From: Odoribacter sp. | GTDB lineage: Bacteria > Bacteroidota > Bacteroidia > Bacteroidales > Prolixibacteraceae | Reading direction: 5' to 3' | Assembly: GCA_013824715.1 (NCBI GenBank) | Contig: PNOH01000023.1 | Span: 1 to 64,000 of the forward strand | Length of the DNA stretch: 64,000 nt | Shown: in pieces, positions 1-8,763 of the stretch | Position numbering within the stretch: position 1 is the first letter of the stretch | How the letters are laid out: each line of letters opens with the position of its first letter | Notes under the pieces: model-generated | What the model saw: the letters and a program-made list of their open reading frames with translations, nothing else | Databases searched by the model: none | Told to the model about the DNA's origin: nothing | Translations under genes and position numbers: made by a program

Positions 1-57
1 ACGGACAGAAAGGCGATAAAGGAAACCGTCCGCGCTAAAGCCTTTTTCAAAGCTTAA
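1..57 (+). CDS. C-terminal end of an unidentified gene (partial)
   Basis: Frame 1 is open from the first base of the window to a TAA at 55-57 and would encode the last 18 residues of a protein, ending KAFFKA. The piece is lysine-rich, as many bacterial C-termini are. It is too short to name or to prove coding; an open run of 18 codons can occur by chance. If real, it is followed by about 290 bp without a gene. Confidence 0.35.
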   Translation, partial: TDRKAIKETVRAKAFFKA

Positions 58-346
58 ACCTTACTTCGGACGGAAAAGAATAGGCCTTCAAAAATGTTGT
101 TACTTAAAAGATTTATGTCAATTGAATTGGCTAGGTTGAAAACCCCTTTTCCCGTAGAGAAATAACAATTCATAGTCAATGTCCTAACGGACAAAGGCTT
201 GATTCTATTTGATTTTCTTTTGATATTCATGTCCTGACGGACAAAACTTTGGAAAAGGTTTTTCCGGTATGATAGCCTACAAATTACAAATTTTCGTTTT
301 CTTTGTATTGAACGATGCAGATTTTAACTGAATTTCTTGAGTTACT
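58..346. other. Intergenic region upstream of the GntR regulator
   Basis: No gene is seen here. The region holds two near-identical palindromes (annotated separately) and an AT-rich stretch. A weak Bacteroidota-type -7 element (TTTCTTTG, one mismatch to TAnnTTTG) lies near 297-304, about 40 bp before the regulator's start codon. Confidence 0.5.
180..243. promoter_or_regulatory. Two TGTCC-N4-GGACA palindromes, possible GntR operator
   Basis: TGTCCTAACGGACA (180-193) and TGTCCTGACGGACA (230-243) are 14-bp palindromes differing at one base, both flanked by AT on the left and AA on the right, with starts 50 bp apart. They sit upstream of a FadR-type regulator, and such regulators often bind their own promoter as dimers. 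The core CCTAACGGA also occurs inside the dispersed intergenic repeat near 25307-25320 (reverse strand), so these may be repeat copies rather than operators. Confidence 0.4.
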
Positions 347-1078
347 ATGGATAAACTGGAAGATATTTTTCAAAAAATTGGCACTACGCAAACTTTAAGC
401 CAGAAAATCGAGCGGAACATCGAACGGGCTATCCGTGAAAAGAAATTGCCTATTGGCGCTAAACTTCCTTCTGAACGCGAGTTGTGTGAGATGTTTGCGG
501 TTAGCCGCACCGCACTTCGCGAAGCTTTACGGCGTTTAAGCGCCCGGGGTTTGATCGAAATCAGGAAGGGGAGTGGAATGGTCGTTACCAAAATCGAATT
601 AAAAGATGCCATCAGTTCGCTCAACTTGTATTACGACTTAAAGTTCGATGAAAACCTGATCAGTCAGATCATTGAACTCCGATTGGCATTCGAGCCTGAA
701 ATCGCCAAAATGGCCGCCATGAACCGCACTGATGAGGATTTGAAACTCATGGAAGCCAATTTGGTTGAATTTGCCAAATGCAATCCGGATAACACACAGT
801 TAGAGTCTGACATTGACAACCGTTTTCATCTGGCAGTTGCACGCGCTACCGAAAATCCGTTTGTGATTGTTACCATGGAGCCGGTTCACAGTCTTTTGCC
901 CCGGATGCGCAATTTTATTTATGCCAATATTGAAGGCGAAAAAGAGATTACCCTGGGATACCACAAGGAAATTGTCAATGCCATCCGCGAAAAAGACGCC
1001 GAACGTGCCTACGAGAAAATGCAGGCTCATTTGGACCGCAACATGCAGGTGTATAACAAATTCTTTAAACATACCTAA
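347..1078 (+). CDS. GntR/FadR-family transcriptional regulator
   Basis: A 243-residue DNA-binding regulator. The N-terminal winged helix-turn-helix of the GntR family spans about residues 15-85 and contains the typical LPSERELCEMFAVSRTALREAL recognition region (written here only as a family match). The rest, about 95-235, is an all-helical FCD (FadR C-terminal) ligand-binding domain with spaced Asp/His residues (for example HLAVARATENP and the late GYHKEIVNAI) that in this family bind a metal and a small organic acid. Family members usually repress genes for sugar acids or organic acids. The next gene, 42 bp downstream on the same strand, is a fructosamine-kinase-like protein; co-transcription is possible, but the target pathway cannot be read from the window. 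Start at ATG 347; no Shine-Dalgarno, as usual in Bacteroidota. Confidence 0.9.
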   Translation: MDKLEDIFQKIGTTQTLSQKIERNIERAIREKKLPIGAKLPSERELCEMFAVSRTALREALRRLSARGLIEIRKGSGMVVTKIELKDAISSLNLYYDLKFDENLISQIIELRLAFEPEIAKMAAMNRTDEDLKLMEANLVEFAKCNPDNTQLESDIDNRFHLAVARATENPFVIVTMEPVHSLLPRMRNFIYANIEGEKEITLGYHKEIVNAIREKDAERAYEKMQAHLDRNMQVYNKFFKHT

Positions 1079-1120
1079 ATCCCGGCTGGATTTCCATATT
1101 AGGTATCATTGAATCCATTT

Positions 1121-2017
1121 ATGTCATTTTTCAGCGAAAAAGAGATCATTCAGTTGTGCATCGAAAAACTGGCCCAAATCTATGGTTCATCGGCCAAATC
1201 ATTTAGCTCTCATGCTATCGGTGGTGGATGTATCAATCATGCGGTAAGAATCAGTTGTCCGGCAGGCGATTTCTTCCTGAAATGGAATGCCACGGCTCCA
1301 ACCGATATGTTTTTGAAAGAGGATGCTGGCTTGAATGAAATGTACCTGGCCAACTCTTCATTTTTAATCATCCCGAAAGTCATCTGGAGTAAAGAAGTTG
1401 ATGACTTACCCGGATTGTTGTTGTTGGAATACCTTCAGCCGGCAATTAACACTTCAGGATTTGATGAACGTTTGGGCAGGGGGATAGCACAGCTTCACTG
1501 CAAAAAGGCAACCGCATTTGGCTTTTACCATCCAAATTATTGCGGAACAACACTTCAGGATAATACATGGACCAACGATTGGCCTGAGTTTTTCGCACAA
1601 CGTAGGATTTGGAACATCGTACAACAAATCAGTTCTTCGCGTGTAATGTCGGTAGAGGATCAGAAAATCTATGAAAAATTGGTTGTTCGAATGCCTGAAT
1701 TACTGTCACATCAAACAGTTCCTTCGCTCATTCACGGCGATTTGTGGTCGGGTAATTACATGTACACGGCAAAAGGTCCGGCTTTGATCGATCCGGCCTG
1801 TTACTATGCCGACCGTGAAATGGAACTGGGAATGATGCAACTATTTGGCGGCTTTTCTGTTCAGGTTTGGGATGCCTATCAACAGGAATTTCCCCTTCAG
1901 AAAGGTTGGAAGGAACGAATTCGCCTGTACCAGCTTTATCATGACCTGAACCATTATTTGTTGTTTGGTGGTTCGTACGGCTGGCAAGCCATGCAGATTG
2001 CCAAAGAGTACCTTTGA
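1121..2017 (+). CDS. Fructosamine kinase family protein
   Basis: About 298 residues with a protein-kinase-like fold of the fructosamine-3-kinase/aminoglycoside phosphotransferase superfamily. Visible marks: a glycine-rich loop (IGGGCINHAVRI), the ATP-lysine region (DFFLKWN), the catalytic HGDLWSGN at about residues 205-212 with D207 as likely base, and the metal-binding DPACYYADRE about 16 residues later, a pattern characteristic of fructosamine kinases. The family phosphorylates ketoamines formed by glycation of proteins or amino acids, which promotes deglycation; the substrate here is unproven. I chose ATG 1121 over an upstream TTG (1109) because the family normally begins close to this point. 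Confidence 0.85.
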   Translation: MSFFSEKEIIQLCIEKLAQIYGSSAKSFSSHAIGGGCINHAVRISCPAGDFFLKWNATAPTDMFLKEDAGLNEMYLANSSFLIIPKVIWSKEVDDLPGLLLLEYLQPAINTSGFDERLGRGIAQLHCKKATAFGFYHPNYCGTTLQDNTWTNDWPEFFAQRRIWNIVQQISSSRVMSVEDQKIYEKLVVRMPELLSHQTVPSLIHGDLWSGNYMYTAKGPALIDPACYYADREMELGMMQLFGGFSVQVWDAYQQEFPLQKGWKERIRLYQLYHDLNHYLLFGGSYGWQAMQIAKEYL

Positions 2018-2037
2018 ATGGCTGATAATAAAAATGT

Positions 2038-2298
2038 ATGTTAAAATTGATTGGATATATTGTATTTGGAGTATCAATTTTGATATGGTTTTCGATTCCT
2101 GTTGTTCCATTTCTGGGTTTTACAGTTGGAAAGGCCTCCGGAATTACTACCGGATTGATCATTGCCGGTGAAATCACTTTTTATCTCAGTATTTTCATGA
2201 TTGGGAAAGAATTTCTGGTTAAACTCAAAAATATATTTAAGTTCCGAAAATCAAAAATAAAGTCACTGACCGAAAAATCAGATTCTATTGGAAAATAA
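2038..2298 (+). CDS. Small membrane protein, 'transporter suffix domain' type
   Basis: An 86-residue protein with two hydrophobic segments (about residues 5-27 and 36-58) separated by a short GKASGIT-type turn, then a basic lysine/serine-rich tail (about 60-86) expected in the cytoplasm. The sequence resembles small free-standing proteins annotated as 'transporter suffix domain-containing'; their biochemical role is unknown. It begins 20 bp after the fructosamine-kinase-like gene and is likely co-transcribed. It ends 46 bp from a convergent gene. Confidence 0.7.
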   Translation: MLKLIGYIVFGVSILIWFSIPVVPFLGFTVGKASGITTGLIIAGEITFYLSIFMIGKEFLVKLKNIFKFRKSKIKSLTEKSDSIGK

Positions 2299-2344
2299 AT
2301 TTGAAGAGTAGTTCTGCCTACCTATCTTCAGATGATACTAAATC

Positions 2345-3427
2345 TCAAACCAATTTTAACCGTTTCAGGATGAATTTGCCTAAACGATATACTCCCCAGA
2401 CAAGTGTAAAAACAAGCGCCAGGATTACCAGTGTTAATAGAAACGGATGGTCCAAAATGATCAAGATAAACCGGACTGTTCCATTCATTTTCTTTTGTTT
2501 GGTTATAGATCTTTGAATGTCAGGTTCTTTTTGATCAAAATCAATTGATTCAATTTTAGTCAGAAATCCTTTCTGAACCGAAGTTTCAAGACAAAAAATA
2601 TGTATTTCGCCGGTAAGTTTTGAAGCAATTAAAATATCCCGCTCAAGTTTATCCCAGCTCATTGATTTTAGCTCAATTCCTTCTATTACGACTCCACCGC
2701 CGGTACTGCCCAAAGCTATGGGCATTTTATCCTGATGGTAAAGCGGAATGATACCCGGATTATCAAATAAACTGGTATAGGCCATCGGGATTTCTTTTTC
2801 GGTTTCAATATCAATGATACCCAGAAGCTTTTGTAATGAGGTCGTTTTCTTTACCCGTTCTTCATAAATATATGGCATGATGTAGCTTTCAACCAAATAT
2901 CCATCAGCTTTCATCGTTGAGATTAACATTTGATAAATCGCTTTGCCCTCCTTTAGCGAATGAGTGTCGTAAAGTCGTTTGTAGGCTTTCCATGCCATTT
3001 TCCAGGGATGTGAAACCGCCAGTTTGGCATCGTTCATATCCGGTTCAAGGTCAATTCCAATTCCTTCCCATTTCAATTGATTTTCAGCCGTCCATGATTT
3101 AAAACCGGCATACCGTTTTACCGCTTTTTCACCATTATACATGTTAAACCAGTAGCCATCCTCCTCCGGGAGTAACAGCCATGCTACAATTGGAATACCT
3201 GCCTGATTCAGTTTTTGAATGGTAAGTGTTCTTTCAGGACTAAAGTCGTGCAGGCCAATTCGCACTGAAACCTGCATTTTAAAAAGCTGACCGATTAAGG
3301 CTGAATCGGAAAACAATTCGTTGAATTGCTTATTCGGAAGTTCACAGAAAAAGGAAAACCGGGGTCTTCCGGCATAACTCAGGTTGAAAAGAATAAGCAG
3401 CGATAAGGTTAATAGTGATTTTTTCAT
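2345..3427 (-). CDS. Exported protein with TIM-barrel-like domain and C-terminal membrane anchor
   Basis: A 360-residue protein of unknown function. A signal peptide (about 1-19, ending SYAG) is followed by a region with alternating strand-like and acidic motifs, including GIPIVAWLLLPEEDG and WEGIGIDLEPDMND, which resemble the strand ends of a TIM-barrel glycosidase or lipoprotein-type hydrolase. A strongly hydrophobic helix at about 328-350 followed by basic residues suggests attachment to the inner membrane with the bulk in the periplasm. No complete catalytic motif was recognised. It is a single-gene unit, convergent with the small membrane protein gene and upstream of the two-component pair, to which it is probably unrelated. 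Confidence 0.75.
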   Translation of the reverse strand: MKKSLLTLSLLILFNLSYAGRPRFSFFCELPNKQFNELFSDSALIGQLFKMQVSVRIGLHDFSPERTLTIQKLNQAGIPIVAWLLLPEEDGYWFNMYNGEKAVKRYAGFKSWTAENQLKWEGIGIDLEPDMNDAKLAVSHPWKMAWKAYKRLYDTHSLKEGKAIYQMLISTMKADGYLVESYIMPYIYEERVKKTTSLQKLLGIIDIETEKEIPMAYTSLFDNPGIIPLYHQDKMPIALGSTGGGVVIEGIELKSMSWDKLERDILIASKLTGEIHIFCLETSVQKGFLTKIESIDFDQKEPDIQRSITKQKKMNGTVRFILIILDHPFLLTLVILALVFTLVWGVYRLGKFILKRLKLV

Positions 3428-3521
3428 GCGTCATTCTTCAGTGATATTCAATAATAGCTATTTCGTTATCAAGCGATTTTAAAATAAAAATTAGTTCATT
3501 TTCACTTTTATATCCTTCATG

Positions 3522-4178
3522 CTATAATTCAACCAATCTGTTTTTGATGGCATAAACCACCAATTGGGCGGTGTTTTTGCTTTCGCTTTTTTCGAGAATA
3601 TTGGCTCGGTGCTTGTCAACTGTACGCTTGCTGATGAAAAGTTTATCTCCGATTTCCTGATTGGATAAGCCCTGGCAAATGAGGATAAGAATTTCCATCT
3701 CCCGCTCCGAAAGTTCGGAATGAAATTCTTTGCTTTTGGGTGATGATTTCAGGCTGTTGACCAGATTTTGAAGCAATTCGGACGAAAAATACGATCCGCC
3801 TTCGTAAACTATATCCAAAGCGGCATTAACTTCTTTGATGTCAGAATTTTTCAGAACAAAACCTTTAACTCCGGCATTAACCATTTTGTAGTAGTAATCT
3901 TCTTCGCCATACATCGAAAGGGTAATAATTTTCAGGTCCGGATATTTTTCATGAGCAAATGTTGCAGCTTCAATACCGTCCATTACTGGCATATTAATGT
4001 CGAGCAAGACCAAATCCGGAACATTTTTTTCGAGCATATCCAAAAATTGTTTGCCATTTGCTGCTTCAGCAATCACATGGTAATTTTCCAGGTTATTCAA
4101 TAAAATCCGAAGCCCATTTCTGAATAAGGTATGATCGTCAACAATAATTACTTTTCGTTTCAGTAGTTTACTCGTCAT
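3522..4178 (-). CDS. NarL/FixJ-type response regulator
   Basis: 218 residues: a receiver domain (about 8-125) with acidic pocket VDD, phospho-acceptor D60 in LVLLDINMP, conserved T/S (ITLSMY) and lysine (GFVLK), then a LuxR-type helix-turn-helix (about 150-212) with the signature LSEREMEILILICQGLSNQE. It is the output partner of the histidine kinase whose gene ends inside its start: the reading frames overlap by 11 bp (ATGCATGACGAG junction), implying translational coupling. The signal and target genes are not evident; the family commonly controls respiration, stress or adhesion genes. Confidence 0.93.
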   Translation of the reverse strand: MTSKLLKRKVIIVDDHTLFRNGLRILLNNLENYHVIAEAANGKQFLDMLEKNVPDLVLLDINMPVMDGIEAATFAHEKYPDLKIITLSMYGEEDYYYKMVNAGVKGFVLKNSDIKEVNAALDIVYEGGSYFSSELLQNLVNSLKSSPKSKEFHSELSEREMEILILICQGLSNQEIGDKLFISKRTVDKHRANILEKSESKNTAQLVVYAIKNRLVEL

Positions 4179-5127
4179 GCATCAGTACTTTAATGGTTAC
4201 CAAAGTTCCTTTTTTGTTTTCACTTTCAATATTAATTTCACCTTTCAGTGAATTAATACGTGAATAGATGTTTGAAAAACCCATACCGCTGCTTCCCTGT
4301 TGATCTATTATTTTACTCACATCAAAGCCTTTACCATCGTCTTTGTAAACAATGTTCAGGTATTGATCTTCTTTGGTCAAAGATATGTCGATCTTTCTAG
4401 CCCTGGCATGTTTAATCGTATTATTTATCAACTCGCACACTACGCGATAAAGTACAACTTCCACGCTGCTGTCGAAACGTTCATCTTTCAGGTCAGATTC
4501 GAGGTTAATACGGATGGTTTTGGTGATGTTGATTTTGTTGGTGAAGTTATTCAATGCCCTGATCAGCCCAAAGTTATTCAATATATGCGGGCTCAGGTTG
4601 TCTGAGATTTCCTTCAGGCTCTTGATGGCTTCGTTGATAACGAGTTCGGTGTTTTCAACAATTTCGCGGGATGCTTCGTCGTGTTTCATCTGGGCCAGCG
4701 ACGAAACCGACATTTTTACGCTCGAAAGCAGCGGACCAAGTCCGTCGTGAAGGTCTTTGGCAAACCGTTTTCTCTCCTTTTCTTCAGTTTGGATGATGGT
4801 ATTCAAAAACATTTTTTCAGTCAGGCGGCGCGAATCTTCAACCCGTTTCATGTATTTAAAAATCTTTTGGATCATGAAAACCCCAATGGCAAAAGCGAGC
4901 GATGTAATTACACCGCCCCAAACAAATATTTCACGGTAATCCTGAGGTTTGATGGGGGTTACATACGGCAGGAATTCCACCAGGCGCATAACGGCCATCA
5001 GGATAAACCCGAGGGTGAGGAGCATCCACGAAAAATTGTATTTGGTTACCCGGGTAAGTTTTAAGGCAACGGCCACTGCAAAAAATTGCAGGATGATGGC
5101 AATTACAAAAAGGATTTTTAGAATCAT
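4168..5127 (-). CDS. Membrane histidine kinase of the HisKA_3 family
   Basis: 319 residues. Three hydrophobic segments (about 3-22, 32-53 and 68-88) form a small membrane sensor without a recognisable periplasmic domain. They are followed by a short coiled coil, the HisKA_3 dimerisation/phosphorylation motif KDLHDGLGPLL with H127, and a HATPase_c domain (about 200-317) with N-box ELINNTIKHA, G1 box DDGKGFD and G2 region GSSGMGFSNI. It should autophosphorylate and pass the phosphate to the NarL-type regulator encoded by the overlapping downstream gene. A TAACTTTG -7 element lies 23 bp upstream of the ATG. Confidence 0.93.
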   Translation of the reverse strand: MILKILFVIAIILQFFAVAVALKLTRVTKYNFSWMLLTLGFILMAVMRLVEFLPYVTPIKPQDYREIFVWGGVITSLAFAIGVFMIQKIFKYMKRVEDSRRLTEKMFLNTIIQTEEKERKRFAKDLHDGLGPLLSSVKMSVSSLAQMKHDEASREIVENTELVINEAIKSLKEISDNLSPHILNNFGLIRALNNFTNKINITKTIRINLESDLKDERFDSSVEVVLYRVVCELINNTIKHARARKIDISLTKEDQYLNIVYKDDGKGFDVSKIIDQQGSSGMGFSNIYSRINSLKGEINIESENKKGTLVTIKVLMHDE

Positions 5128-5149
5128 GATTGTCCGTTTTGAGTTTAGA

Positions 5150-5157
5150 CAAAGTTA
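5150..5157 (-). promoter_or_regulatory. -7 promoter element (TAACTTTG) of the kinase-regulator operon
   Basis: On the minus strand TAACTTTG matches the Bacteroidota primary sigma factor -7 consensus TAnnTTTG and lies 23 bp before the kinase ATG at 5127. No convincing -33 TTG was singled out. Confidence 0.55.
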
Positions 5158-5358
5158 CATCCGAATAAAGGCAATATATGTATATCCATTCAACAAAAAT
5201 AAAAATTTATGATTCTGTTCTATTTATTAGTAATTATTTTTGAAATTGAATTTTAATAAGTTAAATTTTGGAAAAATAATTGTAACTTACCTACGAAGTT
5301 TCTTTCTGTAGGTCAGAACACTTTAGATGATTTAAGCTTATCAAAAAACTCAATTTTT

Positions 5359-7296
5359 ATGAAGATGAATCACATTAAATTAACCTTAGCTTTTTCAATG
5401 CTGGTCTTGTTAAGTTTTTCAGTTTTAGCACAAAAAACAAGTCTGCTTTTCTCAAAAAATCTTCTAAATAAAACTGGCAAATCAATTTCGATAGAATTAA
5501 CCGATTCATTGGGTAAAACACCAGTTGATGCTGTTTTTTTTAATAAATCAGATCTAATTTTTTTTCGGGTTAAACCTATTGAAGGGCAGGATTGGAATTT
5601 TTCGAAAAACGATTCAGAAAAGAAAGTAGCCGAAATAAAGGTGATTCAGGACAAAATTGTTTTGCCTGCAAAAAGGCTTAAGAATATTCAGGAAAAAGAA
5701 GATATTAAAGAGATAATCGTTTCCTATAATAAAGCTGCAATCAATATGTTTGCTACCTTCCGTTTTCAATTTGAAGAATTGTATTCGGAGCCGGTAAGTA
5801 TTCCTGAAATGTTATGGCCAAATTATAAAAAGTATGTGGATATTCTTGAAAAATCACAATACTTGCTTGCCGGCAATGATGCTATCGGAACTTTCCGTAC
5901 CGTAGCCAAGCTTTGGAATATTGATTCAAATCTTTCCAAATTCTCTTTCTATCAGTCATCTATCGAAACATTTAATAAAACAATTGAGAAAAATATTTCA
6001 GAGTCGGGTGATGAATTCCAGAAAAGTTTGGCAATTTTTCAGAAAAATTCAAACGAAAAGAACCTGATTAATCTGGTTCAGTTAAAAGATACTCTCCTGA
6101 AAAACCACAACGAAATACTAAAATTTGTGAACAAACCGCACGATGGTATTGAAGCCGGGAATTTTATTAGATCTTTTGAAAGCCTGAATCAAAAAATGTT
6201 GATTGATGTTTCAGATGCTGGGATATTATTCAAAAAGGCCATGCTAAGCATTTTCCAAACGAAAAGTTATGAGGACTATAAGTACAAGTTATATAATGAG
6301 TTATTGGCTCGATTACTTCTTTCGGTAGATAAAATTATGCCATTATCCAGCCTCGAAAATATTTATATCTCAAAACTTAAAAAATATCCACTTCTAAAAA
6401 ATGAATTGACAGATATGGGCTGGAGTGATGATTTTGCTATTATTTGCAGACTGTTAAACGACAACATCCATGATCAACTGTACCTTTTTAACGATACCGT
6501 AATTTCTCATTTCGCAAAGAATAAGGCAAGTGAACCGCAACCATTTTATTCAATTTATCATGCATTCAATAAATTGATTAATAAGGAGAAAGCTTTGTTT
6601 ATAAACCAAATCGAACAATGTATTACAACAGTTACCGATCGGGATTTGTTATCTGGGATGGATTTGAGTATCGCATTGGCTACTATGGATTCGATTGGGA
6701 ATGGGAAATTTTGGGCAATTGTTCAAAAAGGATATGAAACTCAGCAAAACGGAGCCTTTCAGGAGGCTAAAAAATATTATGACAAAGCTGAAAAACTTTC
6801 AATTTCTAATGAAGTCTTGTTTTTCCTGATGGGAGAGAATAGTTTCAGGTTGAATGACCGGTATAGTTCTGAAATATACTTTAACCGGGCATTGGCCATT
6901 AATCCGAAATTCATTTTGCCTAAATTGTTCAGAATAGAATTTTTAACCGAGGATAAAGATTATGAAACTGCGGTTAATTTGGTTAATGAGGCTATCAATA
7001 CCAACCCGATTTGGTATTTTTATCTGAAAAAGGCAATTTTATTTCAATTGCAGGGTAAAAACGAAGAAGCAAAGACTATTCTTCTGAATAATTGTATCGC
7101 ACTTAATTCGCATAGTTATGATCAGTATATAGTTTTGGGCGATATTTATCTGGCCTTGTCAGATGTAAAAAATGCGCGTGAAAGCTTTATGATTGCTGGA
7201 AATATAAATCCGAACGATAAACAATATAAGAAACGTATGGAATTATTGAAACAAATGTCTGAAAAGCCTGCTACTACTGTCAAATCTGTGAATTAA
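5359..7296 (+). CDS. Exported TPR-repeat protein of unknown function
   Basis: 645 residues. It has a signal peptide (about 1-24, ending VLAQ), a long region rich in Lys, Asn and Phe predicted mostly helical (about 25-440), and at the C-terminus (about 450-635) tetratricopeptide-like repeats such as GAFQEAKKYYDKAEKLS and the A-x-x-x-NP ends ALAINPKF, AINTNPIW and AGNINPND. The TPR part probably binds a partner protein in the periplasm or at the outer membrane. No enzymatic motif is visible. It is unusually AT-rich compared with the flanking genes. It stands alone, convergent with the TauE/SafE gene 33 bp downstream. A 6-bp inverted repeat (ACCTAC/GTAGGT, 5289-5313) lies in the leader. Confidence 0.75.
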   Translation: MKMNHIKLTLAFSMLVLLSFSVLAQKTSLLFSKNLLNKTGKSISIELTDSLGKTPVDAVFFNKSDLIFFRVKPIEGQDWNFSKNDSEKKVAEIKVIQDKIVLPAKRLKNIQEKEDIKEIIVSYNKAAINMFATFRFQFEELYSEPVSIPEMLWPNYKKYVDILEKSQYLLAGNDAIGTFRTVAKLWNIDSNLSKFSFYQSSIETFNKTIEKNISESGDEFQKSLAIFQKNSNEKNLINLVQLKDTLLKNHNEILKFVNKPHDGIEAGNFIRSFESLNQKMLIDVSDAGILFKKAMLSIFQTKSYEDYKYKLYNELLARLLLSVDKIMPLSSLENIYISKLKKYPLLKNELTDMGWSDDFAIICRLLNDNIHDQLYLFNDTVISHFAKNKASEPQPFYSIYHAFNKLINKEKALFINQIEQCITTVTDRDLLSGMDLSIALATMDSIGNGKFWAIVQKGYETQQNGAFQEAKKYYDKAEKLSISNEVLFFLMGENSFRLNDRYSSEIYFNRALAINPKFILPKLFRIEFLTEDKDYETAVNLVNEAINTNPIWYFYLKKAILFQLQGKNEEAKTILLNNCIALNSHSYDQYIVLGDIYLALSDVKNARESFMIAGNINPNDKQYKKRMELLKQMSEKPATTVKSVN

Positions 7297-7329
7297 ACAA
7301 TTGTATTCATTTGGAAATTGGGTTTTTCT

Positions 7330-8190
7330 TTATTTGTTCCGGATACCTGCAGACTTGAACATCACTACCGATGTGTAAAAAACGACCACGCATACGATCC
7401 ACTTCAGAACAATTAATGGCAATGATTTCACAACGAATGCTGCCAAAAATACACCTGCAGTGCCAGCAATGGTGAGCGCGATAGCTGTTTTTCGGTCGTA
7501 GGCATTTTCTTTGATGAAACGTGAACTTCCGGCCAGCATTAAGAGCGCGGTCGAAGTCATCATTAACGGAAATGCTGTTAACGGATGCATTCCCAGCGCA
7601 TAAACCATGGCCATACAGGGTGCATAAAATCCGATGCCGATGGTTTGCAGGGCGCCGAAAATGAAACTCATCACGATAATCAGCAACAATTTCCAGCCCG
7701 ACAGCCCATCAGCCTCGCCGCCTAATGGCAACAGTTCAATAAGCCCTGCCAGAATAACCAGTCCGACCAATAACAAACCGATTCCCATTCCGAGTTGGAT
7801 TCTGTTTCGCCTCAATCGTGCCACCACGCCCGCACCCAATAAGGCGCCCAGGCTCGCTGCTGCCGCTACCGAAACCAGCGTTACCGGATCAATTTCGACT
7901 GCCGTCATAAAAATAAAGGCTTGTGCCACGGTTGGGATGGTATTTCCAACATTCATGGTTCCCGGGATAATCCGGTCGTCAACCAGTTTAAAGAACTTAA
8001 ACAAGGCGGTTTGCTGCGCAAAGCTTCCGATTCCAAGAGTATCAAGGAAATTGGTGAATAATCCTATGCCTGAAAGTCCTGAATAAGGCTTAGCCGAAAA
8101 GGGTTTTCGGTTACGAAACACATCTTTGAAATAATAAAGGCTGAAAAAACCGGCCATCAGGCCGAGTAAGGTTTTGAGGATGATTACCAT
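7330..8190 (-). CDS. TauE/SafE-family membrane permease
   Basis: About 286 residues with roughly eight transmembrane helices. The two halves carry the glycine-rich pattern of the sulfite exporter/anion permease family (Pfam TauE), for example GALLGAGVVARL and FIFGALQTIGIGFYAPCMAM. Members move sulfite, sulfoacetate or other small organosulfur anions; the substrate cannot be read from sequence. I chose ATG 8190 rather than a TTG nine bases upstream. A gene for a tiny secreted peptide ends 54 bp upstream on the same strand and is probably co-transcribed. Confidence 0.85.
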   Translation of the reverse strand: MVIILKTLLGLMAGFFSLYYFKDVFRNRKPFSAKPYSGLSGIGLFTNFLDTLGIGSFAQQTALFKFFKLVDDRIIPGTMNVGNTIPTVAQAFIFMTAVEIDPVTLVSVAAAASLGALLGAGVVARLRRNRIQLGMGIGLLLVGLVILAGLIELLPLGGEADGLSGWKLLLIIVMSFIFGALQTIGIGFYAPCMAMVYALGMHPLTAFPLMMTSTALLMLAGSSRFIKENAYDRKTAIALTIAGTAGVFLAAFVVKSLPLIVLKWIVCVVVFYTSVVMFKSAGIRNK

Positions 8191-8244
8191 GGTTGGCAAA
8201 TTTTACCTGTTTAAAACTTCACAAGCGGAAACAGGTTCCGGGTT

Positions 8245-8400
8245 TTATTTAGTAGTCGCCTGAAGTGATTGAATATTTTTTACTTCAGAAGGAATTGGTT
8301 TTCCTGCTTCCTTGCCTTTTTGAGCTTCCTGAGCCGAAACCTGGTTGACAGATACAGCCATCAGGAATAGTACAACAAAAACATTCACTATTCTTTTCAT
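8245..8400 (-). CDS. Small secreted peptide, 51 residues
   Basis: An ORF with an excellent signal peptide: MKRIVN followed by a hydrophobic core and the cleavage region VSAQ at about residues 21-24. The mature part would be only about 27 residues (EAQKGKEAGKPIPSEVKNI and a short tail), hydrophilic and without cysteines. The signal-peptide pattern makes chance unlikely. It stands just upstream of the TauE/SafE permease gene in the same orientation. No homologous family was recognised; it could be a short exported peptide or the remnant of a longer periplasmic protein. Confidence 0.65.
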   Translation of the reverse strand: MKRIVNVFVVLFLMAVSVNQVSAQEAQKGKEAGKPIPSEVKNIQSLQATTK

Positions 8401-8457
8401 TGATGATGATTTTAGTGAATCCAAATTTATAAGAAATTGAAATTGTAAAGGGTTGAT

Positions 8458-8763
8458 TTAATGTTTGATTTCTTCCCTTATTTTTTTCGGATCCATCCGG
8501 TTGTCGAAAATGGCAACAATCCGAATGAATTTTGAATCATACCGGTAATAAAGCGTAGTTTGTTTGGTGACGATTAACTGATGAAGTTCTTTAGCAATTT
8601 CTGACCGTTGCGAACCTTCAGGAAATTTTTTAATTAAGTTAATTGATTTCTCCAGTTTATCAACGAATTCCTTTTTGACCTTATACGACCATTCCGATTC
8701 CAAATACTCAAGTAGTTTTTCAAGTCGGTTGGAAGCTCTTTTTGAAAGAATAACCTTCCTCAT
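8458..8763 (-). CDS. parE: ParE/RelE-family toxin
   Basis: 101 residues of the RelE/ParE superfamily (small alpha/beta mRNA interferase or gyrase-poison fold). Typical features: N-terminal strand VILSKRASNRLEKLLEYLE, the middle helix with FVDKLEKSINLIKKFPEGS, and the C-terminal strands TLYYRYDSKFIRIVAIFDNRMDP with basic surface residues. The pattern with 'LIKKFPEGS..' and 'IFDNRMDP' is closer to ParE-like than RelE-like proteins. The ATG overlaps the antitoxin stop codon by one base, a classic antitoxin-toxin arrangement. Confidence 0.88.
   Translation of the reverse strand: MRKVILSKRASNRLEKLLEYLESEWSYKVKKEFVDKLEKSINLIKKFPEGSQRSEIAKELHQLIVTKQTTLYYRYDSKFIRIVAIFDNRMDPKKIREEIKH

Noticed and set aside
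3522-5127. NarL-type regulator as candidate for the TTTTAAT arrays
   Set aside because: NarL/FixJ proteins bind inverted or short heptamer sites, not 11-bp direct repeats, and this pair is 25 kb from the nearest array; the OmpR-type regulator at 56150 fits better.
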